NCBI RefSeq assembly: GCF_048544455.1
Contig: NC_133534.1
Location: 87,325,637-87,389,636, forward strand
Reading direction: 5' to 3'
Source: Silene latifolia
Taxonomy: Eukaryota > Streptophyta > Magnoliopsida > Caryophyllales > Caryophyllaceae
DNA: 64,000 bases
Both the position numbers and the translations under genes were made by a program. Under the pieces are notes generated by a model that saw only the letters and a list, made by a program, of their open reading frames with translations, was not told the origin of the DNA and did not search any database. The stretch's first letter is position 1. Every line of letters starts with the position of its first letter. Shown piece by piece: positions 32,495 through 45,057 of the stretch.

Positions 32495-34496
32495 TGTAAT
32501 ACTCCGTATTTTATATCGCTAATTAAGTCGAGTTAATTGTTTAGTCGTATTGATATCGTAAGATCGAGTTATCGTAAACATGTTAAGACGGGTTTAATTG
32601 AACGAAGTCACGTCAACTAATTCTTTTACTACACTTACCCATTTACCCGTTGACCCAAGCCCGTTTACCCATGACCCAATTAACCAACTAACCTAAGTTT
32701 AACCTAATTCTACCCTAACCCTACAAAACCCCACTCCCTCACCCGCCTTTCATTTTCAGCGGCACATTTCCCATCAAACACACAAAACGAGAGAGGGAGA
32801 GTGAGTGTGGGCGTTGTCGGAGCAGCAAGGAGGGCCTTAGGGTGGTTGTCGACGTCCTTAGTTAACCCTGGTGGTTGTTGAGGTGGCGGAAAAAGGTATG
32901 GGTGCAACTTTCTCTTTTGTTTTCGTTTTCTGTCGGGTTTTTGTTTGTGGTGTCGTGACTCAGGGAGGGGGTGTTGGTGGCTGGTGTCGGGGATATGGTA
33001 TTGGGTGGTTTGGGTCGTCTCTATTGGCGGAGGTTAGGGAGGTTCTTGGCGGCAGAATTGGCGGCGAGAGGTGTTGTTGACAGGGTAGATCACACGGGTG
33101 TTAGCAGGGGGTTTTCAGGCGGGTTGTAGATGCTTAGGTTGGGGTGGCACCACCGTGGACTCGGGGGAGGTCGATATGGTGGTGTCACGGTGTCTGGGTG
33201 CGTGGTCTGACGGCGAGCAGGGCTGTGGTGGTTTGGCAGAGGGTAGGGCATGGCTGCGGTGGTTGTGAGTCGAGGACAGGGGGTGTTTGGTGAGGCACGG
33301 TGGTGAACCAGGCCAAATGACGGCTCTGGTTCGACTCACCGGCGGCAGTCGACCAGGTGGGGGTCGGTTGTTGGTGGTGGGGTCGAAGAGGGGAGCAAGC
33401 CTGGTGGTGATCGTGGTGGTTTGAGGCGGCGCGTGAGGGGTGTGAGAGAGGGTGAAGGTGCGGGTTGTAGGAGACGGGTTGATAGAGTTAATTAGTATTG
33501 TTTCGATTCCTTTAATCGTATAACTTGTTTTATCATTTATTATATCGTACTCTTATTTAGCTAATTAATTCCCGAGTTATTTAAATGTTTAGAGACGGGT
33601 TTGAGTCAGGTTGGTAAAATAGAAAACTGTTAGATCGGTAAAGTTTCCATTTAAGGAAACTTTCCATTTTAAGAAGTTTCTATTTTTAGTAACTTTCTAT
33701 TTTGGGAACGGGAATGGTTTAAGTAATTGTTTATTATTTATTTATCTTTCAGAGGGCGAATTTGTTGTGGAATATTACTGAGCACCCGACTATTTGACTG
33801 CAGTACTGAGGTAGGGGAATACACTGATTGAATTCTTACGATTATAAAGAGTTGGCATGTTTGGTGATTATATGACATACCTGATTATCTTATTTATCCT
33901 ATTGAGCATTATTGTTTCATATATTTCATACATTGCATTTGCATCGGAGTTGGAGTTGGAGGAGATGAGATTATTGTGATTAAGGCCCAGGCGGGTTCTA
34001 CAGGACTTCCCCTGGTGTCCTCTGCTGCGAGCTGGCAGATCGACTACGGTCGATATATATAGTCTATCGGGGATCGGTATGGCTGGGCGTGCCGGGGATG
34101 TGTGTGATGGAGTTGAATGGAGGAGCATAGCATTGCATTCTTTATTATATCGTATTACCTACTCAACCTCGCGGTTGACCCTGTGTATTTGTGTATGCCT
34201 GTGATGATCCTTTTAATGGGGAGCAGATTGACAGGTTGTTGAGACATTGGGAGCTGGCAGGGAGAGAGCATGGGTCACCTGACTTAGAGCTAGCCCACTT
34301 TTGTTTTGTTTAGTTGTCAGACTTTATTTTCAATTTAAGACATGTTTTATTTCCGTTGTAAACATTATAAACTTTTAATTTAAAGTACTGTTTATCTTTC
34401 TCTTTGTTATCTACTGCCTCGGATTCCCGAGATGGTAACACCCTTCTCTATCTGAGGAGTCCTAGTTCAGGCCCTTAAATAAATGGGGGTGTTACA
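32495..34496 (+). repeat. Gypsy-D 3' LTR (2002 bp, uninterrupted)
   Basis: It runs from TGTAATACTCCG to GGGTGTTACA and provides the empty site for the Athila-C insertion. The CTTGA duplication follows. Confidence 0.95.
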
Positions 34497-34501
34497 CTTG
34501 A

Positions 34502-34604
34502 CATGACACGAGGTATTCGAACGGTTCCAATTTCCCATAAAAATTGGTGGCGACTCTACAAATGCAACGCTTGTCCCAAGCGCCCCCCGTGGCCCATGTC
34601 CACA
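34502..34604 (+). repeat. Tat-2 LTR, right end
   Basis: It continues the LTR interrupted at 14182 and ends CCCATGTCCACA. It matches the Tat-1 LTR end at 38829-38941 in inverse. Confidence 0.85.
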
Positions 34605-35679
34605 GTCCTCTAAGAAGCTCATATGGATTCTTCTTAATGATAGGTCTAATCAAAGCTCGATTGTGAACAAAGCATGCAGTACTAATAGCTTCAGCCCAAG
34701 AATTACGAGGTAGACCACTACACAAAAGTATAGTGCGTGTCATATCCTCTAGTGTTCTATTCAAACGCTAAACAACGCCGTTTTGCTGTGGGGTTCGTTT
34801 TTCAGAAAAATTATGTCCTACACCATTTTCCCTACAGAATTCCATAAAAGCATGATTATCAAATTTGGTGCCGTGATCAGTACGTATAGAAACTAATTTT
34901 GATTTATACTTATTTTGGGCGAGCTTCATTAGAACCACAAACTCATTGAAAGTTTCATCTTTTGAATTTAAAAAGAGAGGCCACACGTACCTGGAATAAT
35001 CATTTACTAGAACAAAAACATATCTGGATCCGCCTCTACTTCTTACTTTCATTGGGCCACATAGATCCATATGTACTAGTGCTAGTGGTTCTTTGGTGCT
35101 TACTACTCTCTTAGGTTTGAATGACGATCTCACTTGTTTGCAACGAGGACATGAGTCACATAGCGTCTCTTGATCAAATTTGATTGATGGCAACCCTTCA
35201 ACCAAATCCCATTTCGTGAGTTTATTCAGTAATGTCGAACTAATGTGAGCAAACCTTTTATGCCACAAACATGGATTGTCTAAAGTAGATTTCATGCATG
35301 TAAACGAGTTAGTAGGAATTGCATTCAAATCGATCATATAGACATTCCTTTTACGATGACCTTCAAGAATAACACTACTTGTTCCTTCAATTATTATACG
35401 ATACGTATCTGAATGAAAAACGACTTTATTTCCCTTGTCACATAATTGAGAGATACTAAGTAGATTATGCTTGAGTCCTCTAATGAGATATACATCACTA
35501 GTAGCATGAGAAGTAGAAATACCGACCTTTCCAATACCAACTACTTTACCTTTCTTGTTATCTCCAAAGGTAACCTTACCTCCATCAAAGAGCTCAAGTG
35601 AAAGAAATAGATTTATGTCTCCAGTCATATGACTTGAACAACCGCTATCAAGGTACCATAGATTATTTTCTTTCACCAT
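34605..35679 (-). pseudogene. Copia-3 protease-integrase, with an in-frame stop
   Basis: The frame contains the protease motif LWYLDSGCSSHMTGD, the integrase finger (LWHKRFAHISSTLLNKL, then CDSCPRCKQVRSSF), and catalytic-core pieces (VHMDLCGPMKVRSRGG, TDHGTKFDNHAFMEFCREN, TPQQNGVV). A TAG follows GVV, then RLNRTLEDMTRTILLCSG continues in the same frame to the Tat-2 junction, where GAC meets the LTR end. Upstream, at 35690-35885, a frame-shifted remnant reads NVKGPNLAWVPRN, typical of the Copia gag-protease linker. It is dead as a gene. Confidence 0.8.
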
Positions 35680-35891
35680 AACCTACAAATTGATTAGATA
35701 CAGTTTCTAGGTACCCAAGCAAGGTTGGGTCCTTTAACGTTAGTTACCCTAAAGATGAGATCTTTTCGAACCCAGACTTGTCTAATGGTTTTTCGTTTTA
35801 TGGACGAATGGGTTTGTTTTGGAGGTTTCCTAGTTTTAGGGTAAGCTCTAGGTTATTCACGTGGTTGCTTTTCAGGTTGTTAAGGGGGAGT
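34605..35891 (-). mobile_element. Copia-3: fragment of a Ty1/copia element, the base layer of the nest
   Basis: Only the gag/protease linker, protease and integrase region remain between the Tat-2 LTR end and the Athila-E LTR start. RT, RNase H and LTRs are not in the window. Both flanking elements appear to have inserted into it. It is the oldest element that can be read here. Confidence 0.7.
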
Positions 35892-37437
35892 GATAGAGTC
35901 AAAAGTGTCGAGTCAATAAGGCCTTCTTAGGCCTAGTTTGTTTAATTTAAGGGTCTTTTTGTCGGAATAATGAGCTAGTCTTCCCGTCCCATTGATTATC
36001 GTGATTAATGAGTTTTAATGCATGTGTGGAGCATTGTTTTGAGAGGAGAGTTCGGAATCCCGAGCAAGAGCCTCTAGCCACACTCATAAGCAAGCAATTA
36101 AGAGAAGACGACGATATACGAGCTAATATTGGAATTAACATCCCTTGGTGAAAAGCATGGAGGCTAAGTGATGAAAGAATCGATAAAAGAGAGAACAACT
36201 TTGAAGTAGAGTTTAGTCCAGGACGCAGCCTGCGTCTGTAAACATAGCCTGCGCCAATTGACGCAGGCCTGCGGTGGTTGATGCAGCTTGCATCCCATAC
36301 GGCCTTGAAGCATGGATCATCCATCCTTAATCATTTTCGTGGAAGCCCAAATCCATGTTTTACCTAGATGGGAGTGCAGCCCTATATATAGTTGAAGTTT
36401 TGAGGACCTTGATTATCATCTTATTATTGAATCTCAAAAATTAGTATGAGAAGAGAACTTAGTATTTTGGAGAAAATTGTAATCTTTTGTTGGATTTTGA
36501 TGTCAATCTTTCCATTAACCTTAGATTCATCTATGGTTATGGAAGGCTAGACCTTTTGCTTGGTGTAATTTGGATAGACTCTACTTTCCTTAAGCTTTAT
36601 AAGACTCTTTAGATCTTTCCTCAATAATTATTGCATTTTCCTTAAAATTTATGTTTATGTTGGATGTTATTGTGTTAGCAATGATCAACCTTGCATGTTA
36701 ATCATCTTACTATTGCAATGCTTATAGCAAGCTTGCATCTTTATGAATTTGGATTAAAGTTTGTATCTTTGTGAGTGGATTTTGCATGTTGATCTTTGGG
36801 ATAGTTGGATTAAGCCTCCTAAAGGATTAATCTTGACTTCTTTTGTTTGGAATCGATCTTAATGCTCTTGTGTGTAAGCCTAGTTGTGGTTTTCAATTGG
36901 GTGACCATATAAGTAGGATTAACTACTCTAGCTTAGGAGCAAGTAATCACCATCTTACAAAAGTTGTTGAGTAATTGTTGAGGGAAGAAAAGAGAGAATC
37001 ATTGTGCTTAGGAAGTAGATGTTGAACCATGTTACACCAAGTTTCACCTTTATATTGAATCTTGCATACAAGTTATTTGTTGAATTGTCTCAATAAGAAA
37101 ATCTCCATTTTTACTCAATTTCCATGTTTGTTTCTAAACCCATGCCTTTTCCATTTGTGTTTCCTACTAGTTGAACATTGTTAATATCCATTATTTGTTA
37201 TTAGTTATATTTGTTAAGTTTAAATTGTCATTAGGGTCTTAATTAGTAGTAGAATCTTACTTAGTGTCGTAAGTAGTTTACCATTCAAGTTTTGGTTGTT
37301 AGACTTTCTCTTGGGTTCGACCCTTATTTATGCTATACTACTATTCTTAATTGCATAATGTAGAGTTGAGTTTGGCTTTATAAATTGTTAATTTGATAGT
37401 TAATTCTAGCATTTACGACACCTAGTTTTATATATCA
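35892..37437 (+). repeat. Athila-E 5' LTR (1546 bp)
   Basis: It starts TGATAGAGTC and ends TATATCA before the primer site. It is related to the Athila-B LTR. No 3' LTR is in the window. Confidence 0.8.
36222..36294. repeat. Three palindromes in the Athila-E LTR
   Basis: GACGCAGCCTGCGTC (36222-36236), CGCAGGCCTGCG (36262-36273) and GATGCAGCTTGCATC (36280-36294) are perfect inverted repeats with 0-3 central bases. A degenerate AGCCTGCGCC lies between the first two. Confidence 0.8.
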
Positions 37438-37442
37438 AATTT

Positions 37443-37460
37443 TGGCACCATTGCCGGGGA
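37443..37460 (+). other. Athila-E primer binding site (tRNA-Asp type)
   Basis: TGGCACCATTGCCGGGGA starts five bases after the LTR and has two differences from the tRNA-Asp-complementary sequence. Confidence 0.75.
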
Positions 37461-37718
37461 AGGCAACGTGACTAGAACTTGAGTTGTGATTTATTCTTTG
37501 TTGTTTTTATTTCCATGTTATTGTTAAAAGTAAATGGTAGTTCTAATCCATCTTGTTTAGTGTGAAGGTTTATGCCTAGTTCCCAATAAGGTAGTGATTT
37601 CACTCTAAACGAAGAAGGCGCATTTGGAGCATATTCTTGGTTATTCACCAATCCTTGGTATCAACGACGACCACAACGGGAAGAACAAGTTGATCCAATA
37701 GAAGTAGAATATCCACCA

Positions 37719-38828
37719 ATGGCTAATGATACAAGAACCATCCGGGAGCCCTGGGTAAGAAACTATGATACTCAACCTCTATGCATTGCCTACCCACCCA
37801 TGGAGGCTAATGCAAACATTAAGTTGATGGGCTACTTTATCCACAATCTACCTAAGTTTCATGGGCATGCGGGGGATAACCCCAACCATAATCTCTCCGA
37901 ATTCCATATGATGTGTGAAGGTGCTATACCAAATGGTATCACGGAAGATCAATTTAAGTTGCGAGCTTTTCCATTCTATTTACTAGATGCGGCAAAGGAT
38001 TGGCTATTCTACCTTCCACCGGGTACAATTCGTACTTGGAAGGCCATGAAATCGGCAGTTCTTGAAAAATTCTACCCCGATTCAAGAGACAACCATGCCA
38101 AGAAAGCCATCACTTCTCCGGAACAAGATCCAAGTGAAAGCTTGTATGAGTATTGGGAAAGGTTCAAGAAGTTGGTTGCCCAATGTCCATACCATGGGAT
38201 AAGTGATGATGAATTATTGGTAAACTTTTGTGACGGTCTCACTCAACAAGACCAAAGAATGGTGAATGCCGCTACAAGTGGTGGGGTTGACAACTACTCC
38301 GTGGCGGAAGCAAATGAAATCATGAGAGGTTATCCGCAAGCACAAGAAGCTATGGGAGAGGGGGCCGAGGGTCTAAGACTTTCCACTCAATTGAAACACC
38401 CTCCCCTTCCAACCAAAAACCTGAGAAGACCGTGGATGATCTCGCCAAAATGGTAGCTCAATTAATGGAACAATCAAGGTGAAGCGCAAGGATCCAATGT
38501 AGAGTGGAGTTATTGTCAAGGTCCACACCCGGTGGAGTCTTGTCCCATAATGGAAGAACAAGGGATAAGCAAGGAGAATGTGAGTGCCATGATGCATGGT
38601 AACTATAATTCTAGAAATCCCACCGGGGGAGGATACAATGAATACGATCCAAGTGGCAACACTTACAATATCGGGTCGAGAGACAACCCAAACCTTAGTT
38701 GGGGAGGGGATACTTCAAAGAGTTTCCAAAATGGGCAATTCAACCATTTGAGGAACCAAAATTCACAAGGTCCCAACCCAAATTGCCAAAGAAACATAAA
38801 TTTTCAACAAGGAAAAGGAGGCTCTTTC
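37719..38828 (+). pseudogene. Athila-E Gag, interrupted by Tat-1
   Basis: The ATG-started frame has a retrotransposon gag domain (FRAFPFYLLDAAKDWL-type core, ESLYEYWERFKKLVAQCPYH, VNFCDGL). It ends at 38456 through a frameshift, and the Asn/Gly-rich tail continues in another frame from about 38490 (SCPIMEEQGISKENVSAMM). At the Tat-1 junction the tail reads GKGGSF and resumes at 49876 as QFGNQGNHGHQ. The gag type matches Athila. It is not translatable as one protein in this copy. Confidence 0.8.
38824..38828. repeat. Tat-1 target-site duplication CTTTC (second copy 49876-49880)
   Basis: CTTTC flanks both ends. Removing Tat-1 and one copy restores the Athila-E gag tail frame. Confidence 0.95.
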
Positions 38829-41562
38829 TGTGGACATGGGCCACGGGGGCGCTTGGGACAAGCGTTTGCCTTTGTGGAGTCGCCACCAATTTATTGTGGA
38901 AAATTGGAAACCGTTCGAATACTTCGCGTCATGTCAAGACACAAAGTAGTGACATAGACACTAAGAACTCGTCACCCTTAGCATTCTATGTCTAGAATGA
39001 CTCTCGTGGATGCCAATGAACACGGATGTTCAAAGAGATCTGGAGTAAGGGCTGAGGGTACGTATTAGGAAGTCTTTTTACTGAACCACCTAATCCCGCC
39101 TGCCTCGATAGCGGCCTCTACTAATGATTAGGGAAATTATTCATATTTGATATGTCGTCGATTATATGCATGCAATGGAACATCCAACGTTTTAATCCTA
39201 GCATGTGAGATTAGACTATGTCGGTGAACAAAGAATTTAGTAATTAATTATGTCGAAGTGGGAATTTAGATTAATTTACATGTGAAAACCAAGTAAATAA
39301 ATCATACAAAATAAATACGAAATAAAGAAATAAATTACAACTGATAAACTTGAATTTGCGTCATAAACAAGCCCAAAAGAGTTTTAGAAATAAAAGAAAA
39401 AATAAATGAAATAAGGAAAATTGGAAAAAATAAGGAAATTGGAAAATAAGGGAAATTTCGAAAATAAGGAAATTTGGAAAATAAGGAAATTTGAAAAATT
39501 AGGAAATTTGGAAAATTAGGAAAATTGAAAAATAAGGAAAATTGGAAAATAAGGAAATAATATAAAAGTAGGAAAATAAAAATAAAGAAATAAAATAGAG
39601 AATATGAAAAATATGATTTATATGGAAAATATGTTGAATTATGGTGATAATAAGAATAATAGTTAATTAAAATCTTAGTTAGAAACCCTACGTCAAAATG
39701 AGAAGAGTTCAGAGGCAGAAGCCAACTTAGAGCAGGCGTAGCATCTGCTGCGTCCTCTGGAAAAGGCGCAGCACTTCTGCGTCTGTTCTCCAGTTGGATT
39801 CTGACTGTGAAAGTCATACTCGTGGGTTGTTAATGCTCTTTAGTAATTTTAAGGTCGATTATTGATATTAGAACTCGAGTTGAACTGATTAACAGATTAC
39901 ATACATACTAATATTGTTATAAAACGATTTAAAAGTGAGAATACAACAACTTAACATGGTTAGTATTGATACGATGTCAGAAACGGGTTTATATACAAAC
40001 TAGAAGTTAATGGTGGAAACAAAAGATTACGAATTGGTGAAGAAAACAGATTTAAAACATATATCAAAGATGAATTCAAGATACTTGATATGAACGAATC
40101 GGGCCTCTTAAACCCGGGTTTGAATAAGATGACGAAAACCCGCAAATATTAATTATAAAGGATTTAAGTCGAATTAACCGTTATAATTTGAAAGGAATTA
40201 AAAAAATATGATTATATACTAAAACGAACAAAAGAAACGAAAGAAATAAGAAAAATAGAAAAGTTGCAGAAAGATCGAGGAAGAAGAAGAAGAGCAGGAG
40301 CAGCGGCAACCTCTGAAAGAGGCGCAACATATGCTGCGACTCTTCGAAGAGGAGTAGCTGCTGCTGCGTTTCTTCTCGACGTCAGATCTCAACTGATTTG
40401 TAAATACGGTTTTAAAAGAATGGTTTTTAAAGATGGTTTTGAACGTGCTTATGACATAAACTCGTACATTAATTACAAAATAAAAAGTACAATAAATGAA
40501 ATTGGGATTTTACACCCTGGACTTAGATGTTAGCGCCGCGAGATTTTACTAAATCGGTTTTTAGTGGTAACTCGACTCGATCTATGCAAATATGAAAGTG
40601 CCCTGGAAAAAGTAATTAAAAAGATTGAATTATTGATTAATTATGGTGTAGTGATCAAATTTGTCGGCCATGCAAACGTGACTGGTACTCAGAATGATCT
40701 GAGCTTACGTGGTCGATTGATCAAGCGCGTAGGCGTTGAAAAGCAAGAGCGTGGTCTTAGAATGCAAAGAGAGAAGAGAAGGGCGGACACTCGCGAGAAA
40801 AATATATGTGAGGCGAAGGCCTCTGTTTATACTAATCACACGGAGGAATTATGGTAAGAATAGGATACGGAAGGCAACCGACTAAGGTTGAAACACAAAA
40901 ACTTAGACAAAAAGAAAGTCCTGAGAAAAGGCGCAGCAGGTGTTGCGTCCCTTAGAAGAGGCGCAACACTTACCGCGTCCTTTCTCAGGTAGGATTCTTC
41001 TGCGCGAGAAAACGCCTTTGATAGCATGTCGTATTTTAGGCATAAGATTCTCCACAAGAGTGGGATTAAGGTGATTTCGGTGGCGTTGGAAAGCTAAGAG
41101 AAAGATCTAGAACCTTCCGTGAAATCGGACAGACCCAAAAAAGTCGTTATCACCTCATAAAACGGGCCTAAATGTTATTTGTCATTTTAACTAAATGAAA
41201 TGCACATTTTGTAATGTAAACTTTAAGTTTAGCCCAAAGAAGTGACATGGGACTCAAAATGAGATATACTCATAACATTTTATGACCTCCTAACCATAGG
41301 TAGACAAGCACATTGCTTTTGACTCGGGATCTGACGATTTTAGGAAAATGAAGCGGGTTGTGACCCGGACTCCAAATGTACTCTAATTACTGTCAAAACG
41401 ACCGTAATGATACCTAGACGACAACCAAGAGGTAGACACAAGTGTATGAGTTACCGTTTATTAAACGATTTATGAAACGTAATAAAATCGCGACATATGC
41501 TAAACATGCGGCCCAATCATCATTGAGTGTTTGGAGGGAGGTGCAGAAATGAGGTATCTACA
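38829..41562 (-). repeat. Tat-1 3' LTR (2734 bp)
   Basis: On the plus strand it runs from TGTGGACATGGG to GGTATCTACA. It includes about 590 bp (roughly 39219-39808) that are missing from the 5' LTR. It carries degenerate GCAGCA/TGCTGC palindromes. Confidence 0.85.
39390..39600. repeat. GGAAAATAAGGAAATTT low-complexity repeat
   Basis: About ten tandem imperfect units of GGAAAATAAGGAAATTT or GGAAAATTAGGAAA lie in the Tat-1 3' LTR. The region is absent from the 5' LTR because of the deletion. Confidence 0.8.
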
Positions 41563-44500
41563 GAGCCCCCACTTTGACTGTGGCTTGGACAAGGTGAAAG
41601 TCAAAGTGTAGCCCTCGGGTCAATCGAAGAGTACAACCTGACGACTATGGCGACGCGAGGCGGCTCAAGGGCTCTGAGTCAAGGACCTGTCGTCGGGAAC
41701 ATTTTAGATTCTGTTGACTATCAGGGAGGGTCGTTTAAAGTCCATCAGACTACCTGAGACTTTTTCCCGAGATGTTTTCGGAGTTGCGTAGGAGCTGAGG
41801 GTAAGACCTAAAAGATATTTAAGGATTGTGCTAGGGTGTAGGGCCCTAAAGGAAAACATCAACAGGAAGGAGGCCAAATATAAGTTCAACCTAAGGGGTA
41901 ACCAAGGTTTGGGTTTAGGAACTCTAAGAAAATGTGATCCTAAAGGATTATGATCCTAAGGGTAGAAGTGTATGAACTCTACGGAGGTTGGGGTGTATGA
42001 ACCTAAAAGACTGGCTTATGAACCTAAATGGAGATGGGATCCTAAGGGTTAGTTTAGGAGCTATTGGGATATTAATTTTGGTTTCGGACACACGCATCCA
42101 AGCTTTCTATGGTATGGGAACTTCAAAAGGATTTTTGGGTTTATGAACCTAAGGACATTTGGTATGAGAGCTTTCAGGTTTACGAACCTAAGGGAAGCTA
42201 TTTTGGGATCTAAGAATCAAAGGGTATGAATCCTAACTTTGGGTTTGGGAACTTCTAGAGAACGACACTTTTGCTCAACTCCATGAGGAAACAATAATAT
42301 TGAGGGTAGCAGGACGTCGGTAGAAATTGCTGGGGAATCTGCTTGTGTCGGTCTCAAGCGAACTCTGGCAAAAACTTGAGGTTGAATCTGCTTTCATCGG
42401 TCTTAAGCGAATAGTGCTTCTGATAAATATGTGGCCTGTAAACGACAACGAAATCTCGCTGGGGAACACATCGATGATTAGGAACATCTTAATCGTCATG
42501 GAAGAAACCTTGAGCATCACTACTGTAAAATGCCGCCGTGGAGAACATATATATTGACGACTAGGAACATCTTGATCGTCATGGGAGAAATCTTGAGTGA
42601 GCAATACTGCAAAGTACTGCTGCGCTAGATATAACGATTTGAGCAATACTGCAAAATACTGTTGCGTTGGGGAGAATGAAGACTTCCGCGAAGCCCCTAG
42701 TTGGAGCGAGCACTGCTTCTGATACTTACCTTCATGGTTAGTAGCCACACAAGAATGCGATCTAATAGGAAAAAATAGCACATAAACACATATGCACGTA
42801 AACAATTATCACATGGACCTCGAATGAGGAAACACATAGGTTTTGCAAAATTTATTTCTTTATAAAAGTTGTTTAAAACTTGCTCAAAGAAACTTTGTCG
42901 TTTGTAATGCGTTATGCATATTCAAATGGGCTTTAAACACATGACTGATGTGGGCGTAGACCTAGTTGGACACGACATGGGGATGACTCTAACAAACTTT
43001 GCCTAAGTATGTGCAACCCCTAGCCAAGTATGGGTGACAACGCGTATCAGTTCCTAAGGTACAAGAATTGCCAGAACGATGGGGACTCATAAAGGAAAGG
43101 CATGACTCATGGATCAACTCTCTACTTGGACGTCCTCTGACACCGTTTGTTATAAAAGAGACCCTTCTTGAGGCCTGAGGCGCGATAACTTAGAGAATCG
43201 ATCTAAGACCTTTGTCATTATCCAGACCGAGAACTAGCTCGACTTAAATAAGAGAGGAATAAAGGAAGGGTGGCATCTCGGAAGAGAAGCCCCCAGGATG
43301 AGAAGATGACCCTCGAACTTGGTAAAAAAGAGACTGGGCGACAAGAAGGAGCCCCCAGTAAAGAGATAAAAATGGAAATTGTGATTGGAAGGTTATGAAA
43401 AGAAAAGGGATGGTTGTAACATAGGTGTCGATAATTGAGGTTGAAGGTTCATGGTTAGCATGGTAATTGAGGTTGAAAGTTGAAGGTTAGGATGGTTGTG
43501 TCTATGAGGACAGCCTATGTATTCACGTGAAGTGAAATCAAACTAGATCGTAGTTCTGAGTGTGGCTTTGTTAATTTTGTTTGGGAGTTGCGGTTGTATC
43601 CTTCTTGTGTATTAAAGGACTGCCTACGTATCCACCTGAAGAGGTGAAATCAAACCATGCTCGTAGTTCAGGTGTGTGCCTAAGCTTATGTTATCAGGAC
43701 CTTAAAGTGCATGGGTCAGGAGAGTATATTCCTTTGGTGAATCGAAGAATTGATTTGAGATAACTCCCTCTGATCATAGACCAAAGAGGTATAACTAATT
43801 TTGTAAAAATTTCCTTACCATGTGAGCTTACCTAGAAGTGGACCCTAAGGATGAATTGGGTATGTCTCGTCCCGGGTAGCAAAGTATTTGAAAACTCCGT
43901 GCCTGGGTCAAGTTGAAACTGGATTGGATATTTGGAATGTGGAGCTCGGAAAAAAGAGGCTTTGATGAACAAATCTTTGGAGCTTTGATTTTGTGGAGTT
44001 GAGGCTCGATGGGATTTTGGCTTGTAATATGGCTTGGAAATGGAGTCTCTTCACTTGATGTAGCCTGAGCACCTGAAGGTAGGTTAATTGACGTGGGATC
44101 AAGTTTCCATGTCTTGGCCCTAAAGGATGGGTATACTTGACGAATTTGACAGGATTCTCAAAATTCCTAACTATCTCCCCATAACGGTCTCGGGAAGGAC
44201 TTAGGGTGTGTGATGTGTGAAAGGCTAAGTGAGGGTGCTAGCTGACCATCTTCACTGATGTCTTGATTCTTTATAGACTTCAGCAGTATTCCGTTTAGCA
44301 TTTGACTTTCAGGCTTGTTCTTAATTCAGACTCAGATTTTTTATTTAGGTTTTTGAAGATAACTTTGACTTTGGATATTGACATTGACTTTGATTGATTG
44401 AGCCTTCCTCTTTTGATTCTTTCGTCTTGGATTAAGGGCATAATTGCGGCCTTGAATATTGACACCAATTTCTCTTGATTGAGCCTTTGTCTTTGATCAT

Positions 44501-45057
44501 GGCTCGTATCATCTTGGATTTGCTTGCTACCATTGATTTGGGTCAGACTAGCACCATTGGTGTGAAACAGGGTTGGTCTTCAGTAAACACGGGTTGTTTA
44601 TTATGGGAAATGGGCTTGCCTTCCGTCATAGATCGTTAACAAGGGAGACAGTCTGGATTCGTCCTAGAATATCTTGTGATATACTCGTACTAAACTAGGG
44701 TTGCAGCAAAGAGTCTCTATTTCCAGACATGGAATAGGTAAGGAAAATGAACACGGAGTTTCGGGTCCTCTACAACATAGAATGGAACATCATCTAAGTG
44801 CACTCACATCGATTGTCATGTGTTGTTGTTATTCGTTTTAAAATGTTTCGAATCAATTCTTGTTGTCACAGGAAAAGGGCAAAGGAGGAGATATGGTAGA
44901 ATATATATATAGAAAAGTGTACTTTTATTGAAATGAATAATGAATATATTTAACATAGACTTGAGAAGACATGCGACTCGTGGGACACCCCCAGGTTGTC
45001 ATTAGGAATGGAAATGGACACGAAGAAAGATACTAGAAAAATAACGAGAAAGAAAGC
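41563..45057 (-). other. Tat-1 internal 3' region, no gene
   Basis: The polypurine tract GTGGGGGCTC abuts the LTR (41573-41563 region). The GCAATACTGCAAAATACTG-type repeats near 42600-42665 and the GAACTCTGG segment match the Tat-2 tail. Open frames here are short and show no homology I recognise. Confidence 0.6.
43510..43676 (-). repeat. Duplicated GATACGTAGGCAG-type motif of Tat/Ogre internal regions
   Basis: Two copies about 110 bp apart (43510-43565 and 43619-43676) read, on the minus strand, GAACTACGA, then GGTTTGATTTCAC, then GGATACGTAGGCAG or a degraded form. This motif recurs in plant Tat/Ogre internal regions in my memory; its role is unknown. Confidence 0.6.

Larger units (their letters stand above)
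14183..34496 (+). mobile_element. Gypsy-D: Tekay-like chromovirus, structurally complete
   Basis: It has two LTRs, an initiator-Met primer site, gag, protease-RT-RNase H, integrase with GPY and chromodomain-like tail, and a polypurine tract, flanked by the CTTGA duplication. Its 5' LTR is split by Athila-C. In the first 590 bp I count about seven LTR differences (roughly 1%), which indicates a recent insertion. Without Athila-C the element is about 9.3 kb. Confidence 0.9.
11410..34604 (+). mobile_element. Tat-2: Tat/Ogre-like element, 3' end only, split by Gypsy-D
   Basis: It consists of an internal tail (11410-12040) and one LTR (12041-14182 continued at 34502-34604). The LTR and tail match Tat-1 (38829-49875) in inverted orientation. 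Its left part lies beyond the Athila-B insertion and is not in the window. Its LTR ends TGTCCACA at 34604, directly inside a Copia integrase frame (Copia-3). Gypsy-D and the other elements lie within these coordinates. Confidence 0.75.

Noticed and set aside
35880..35891. TTAAGGGGGAG as a polypurine tract marking a 3' LTR at 35892
   Set aside because: A primer site and gag follow the LTR, so it is a 5' LTR; the purine run belongs to the Copia-3 flank.
39335..39817. Minus-strand Phe-rich, membrane-like frame
   Set aside because: It is a translation of the GGAAAATAAGG low-complexity repeat in the Tat-1 LTR.
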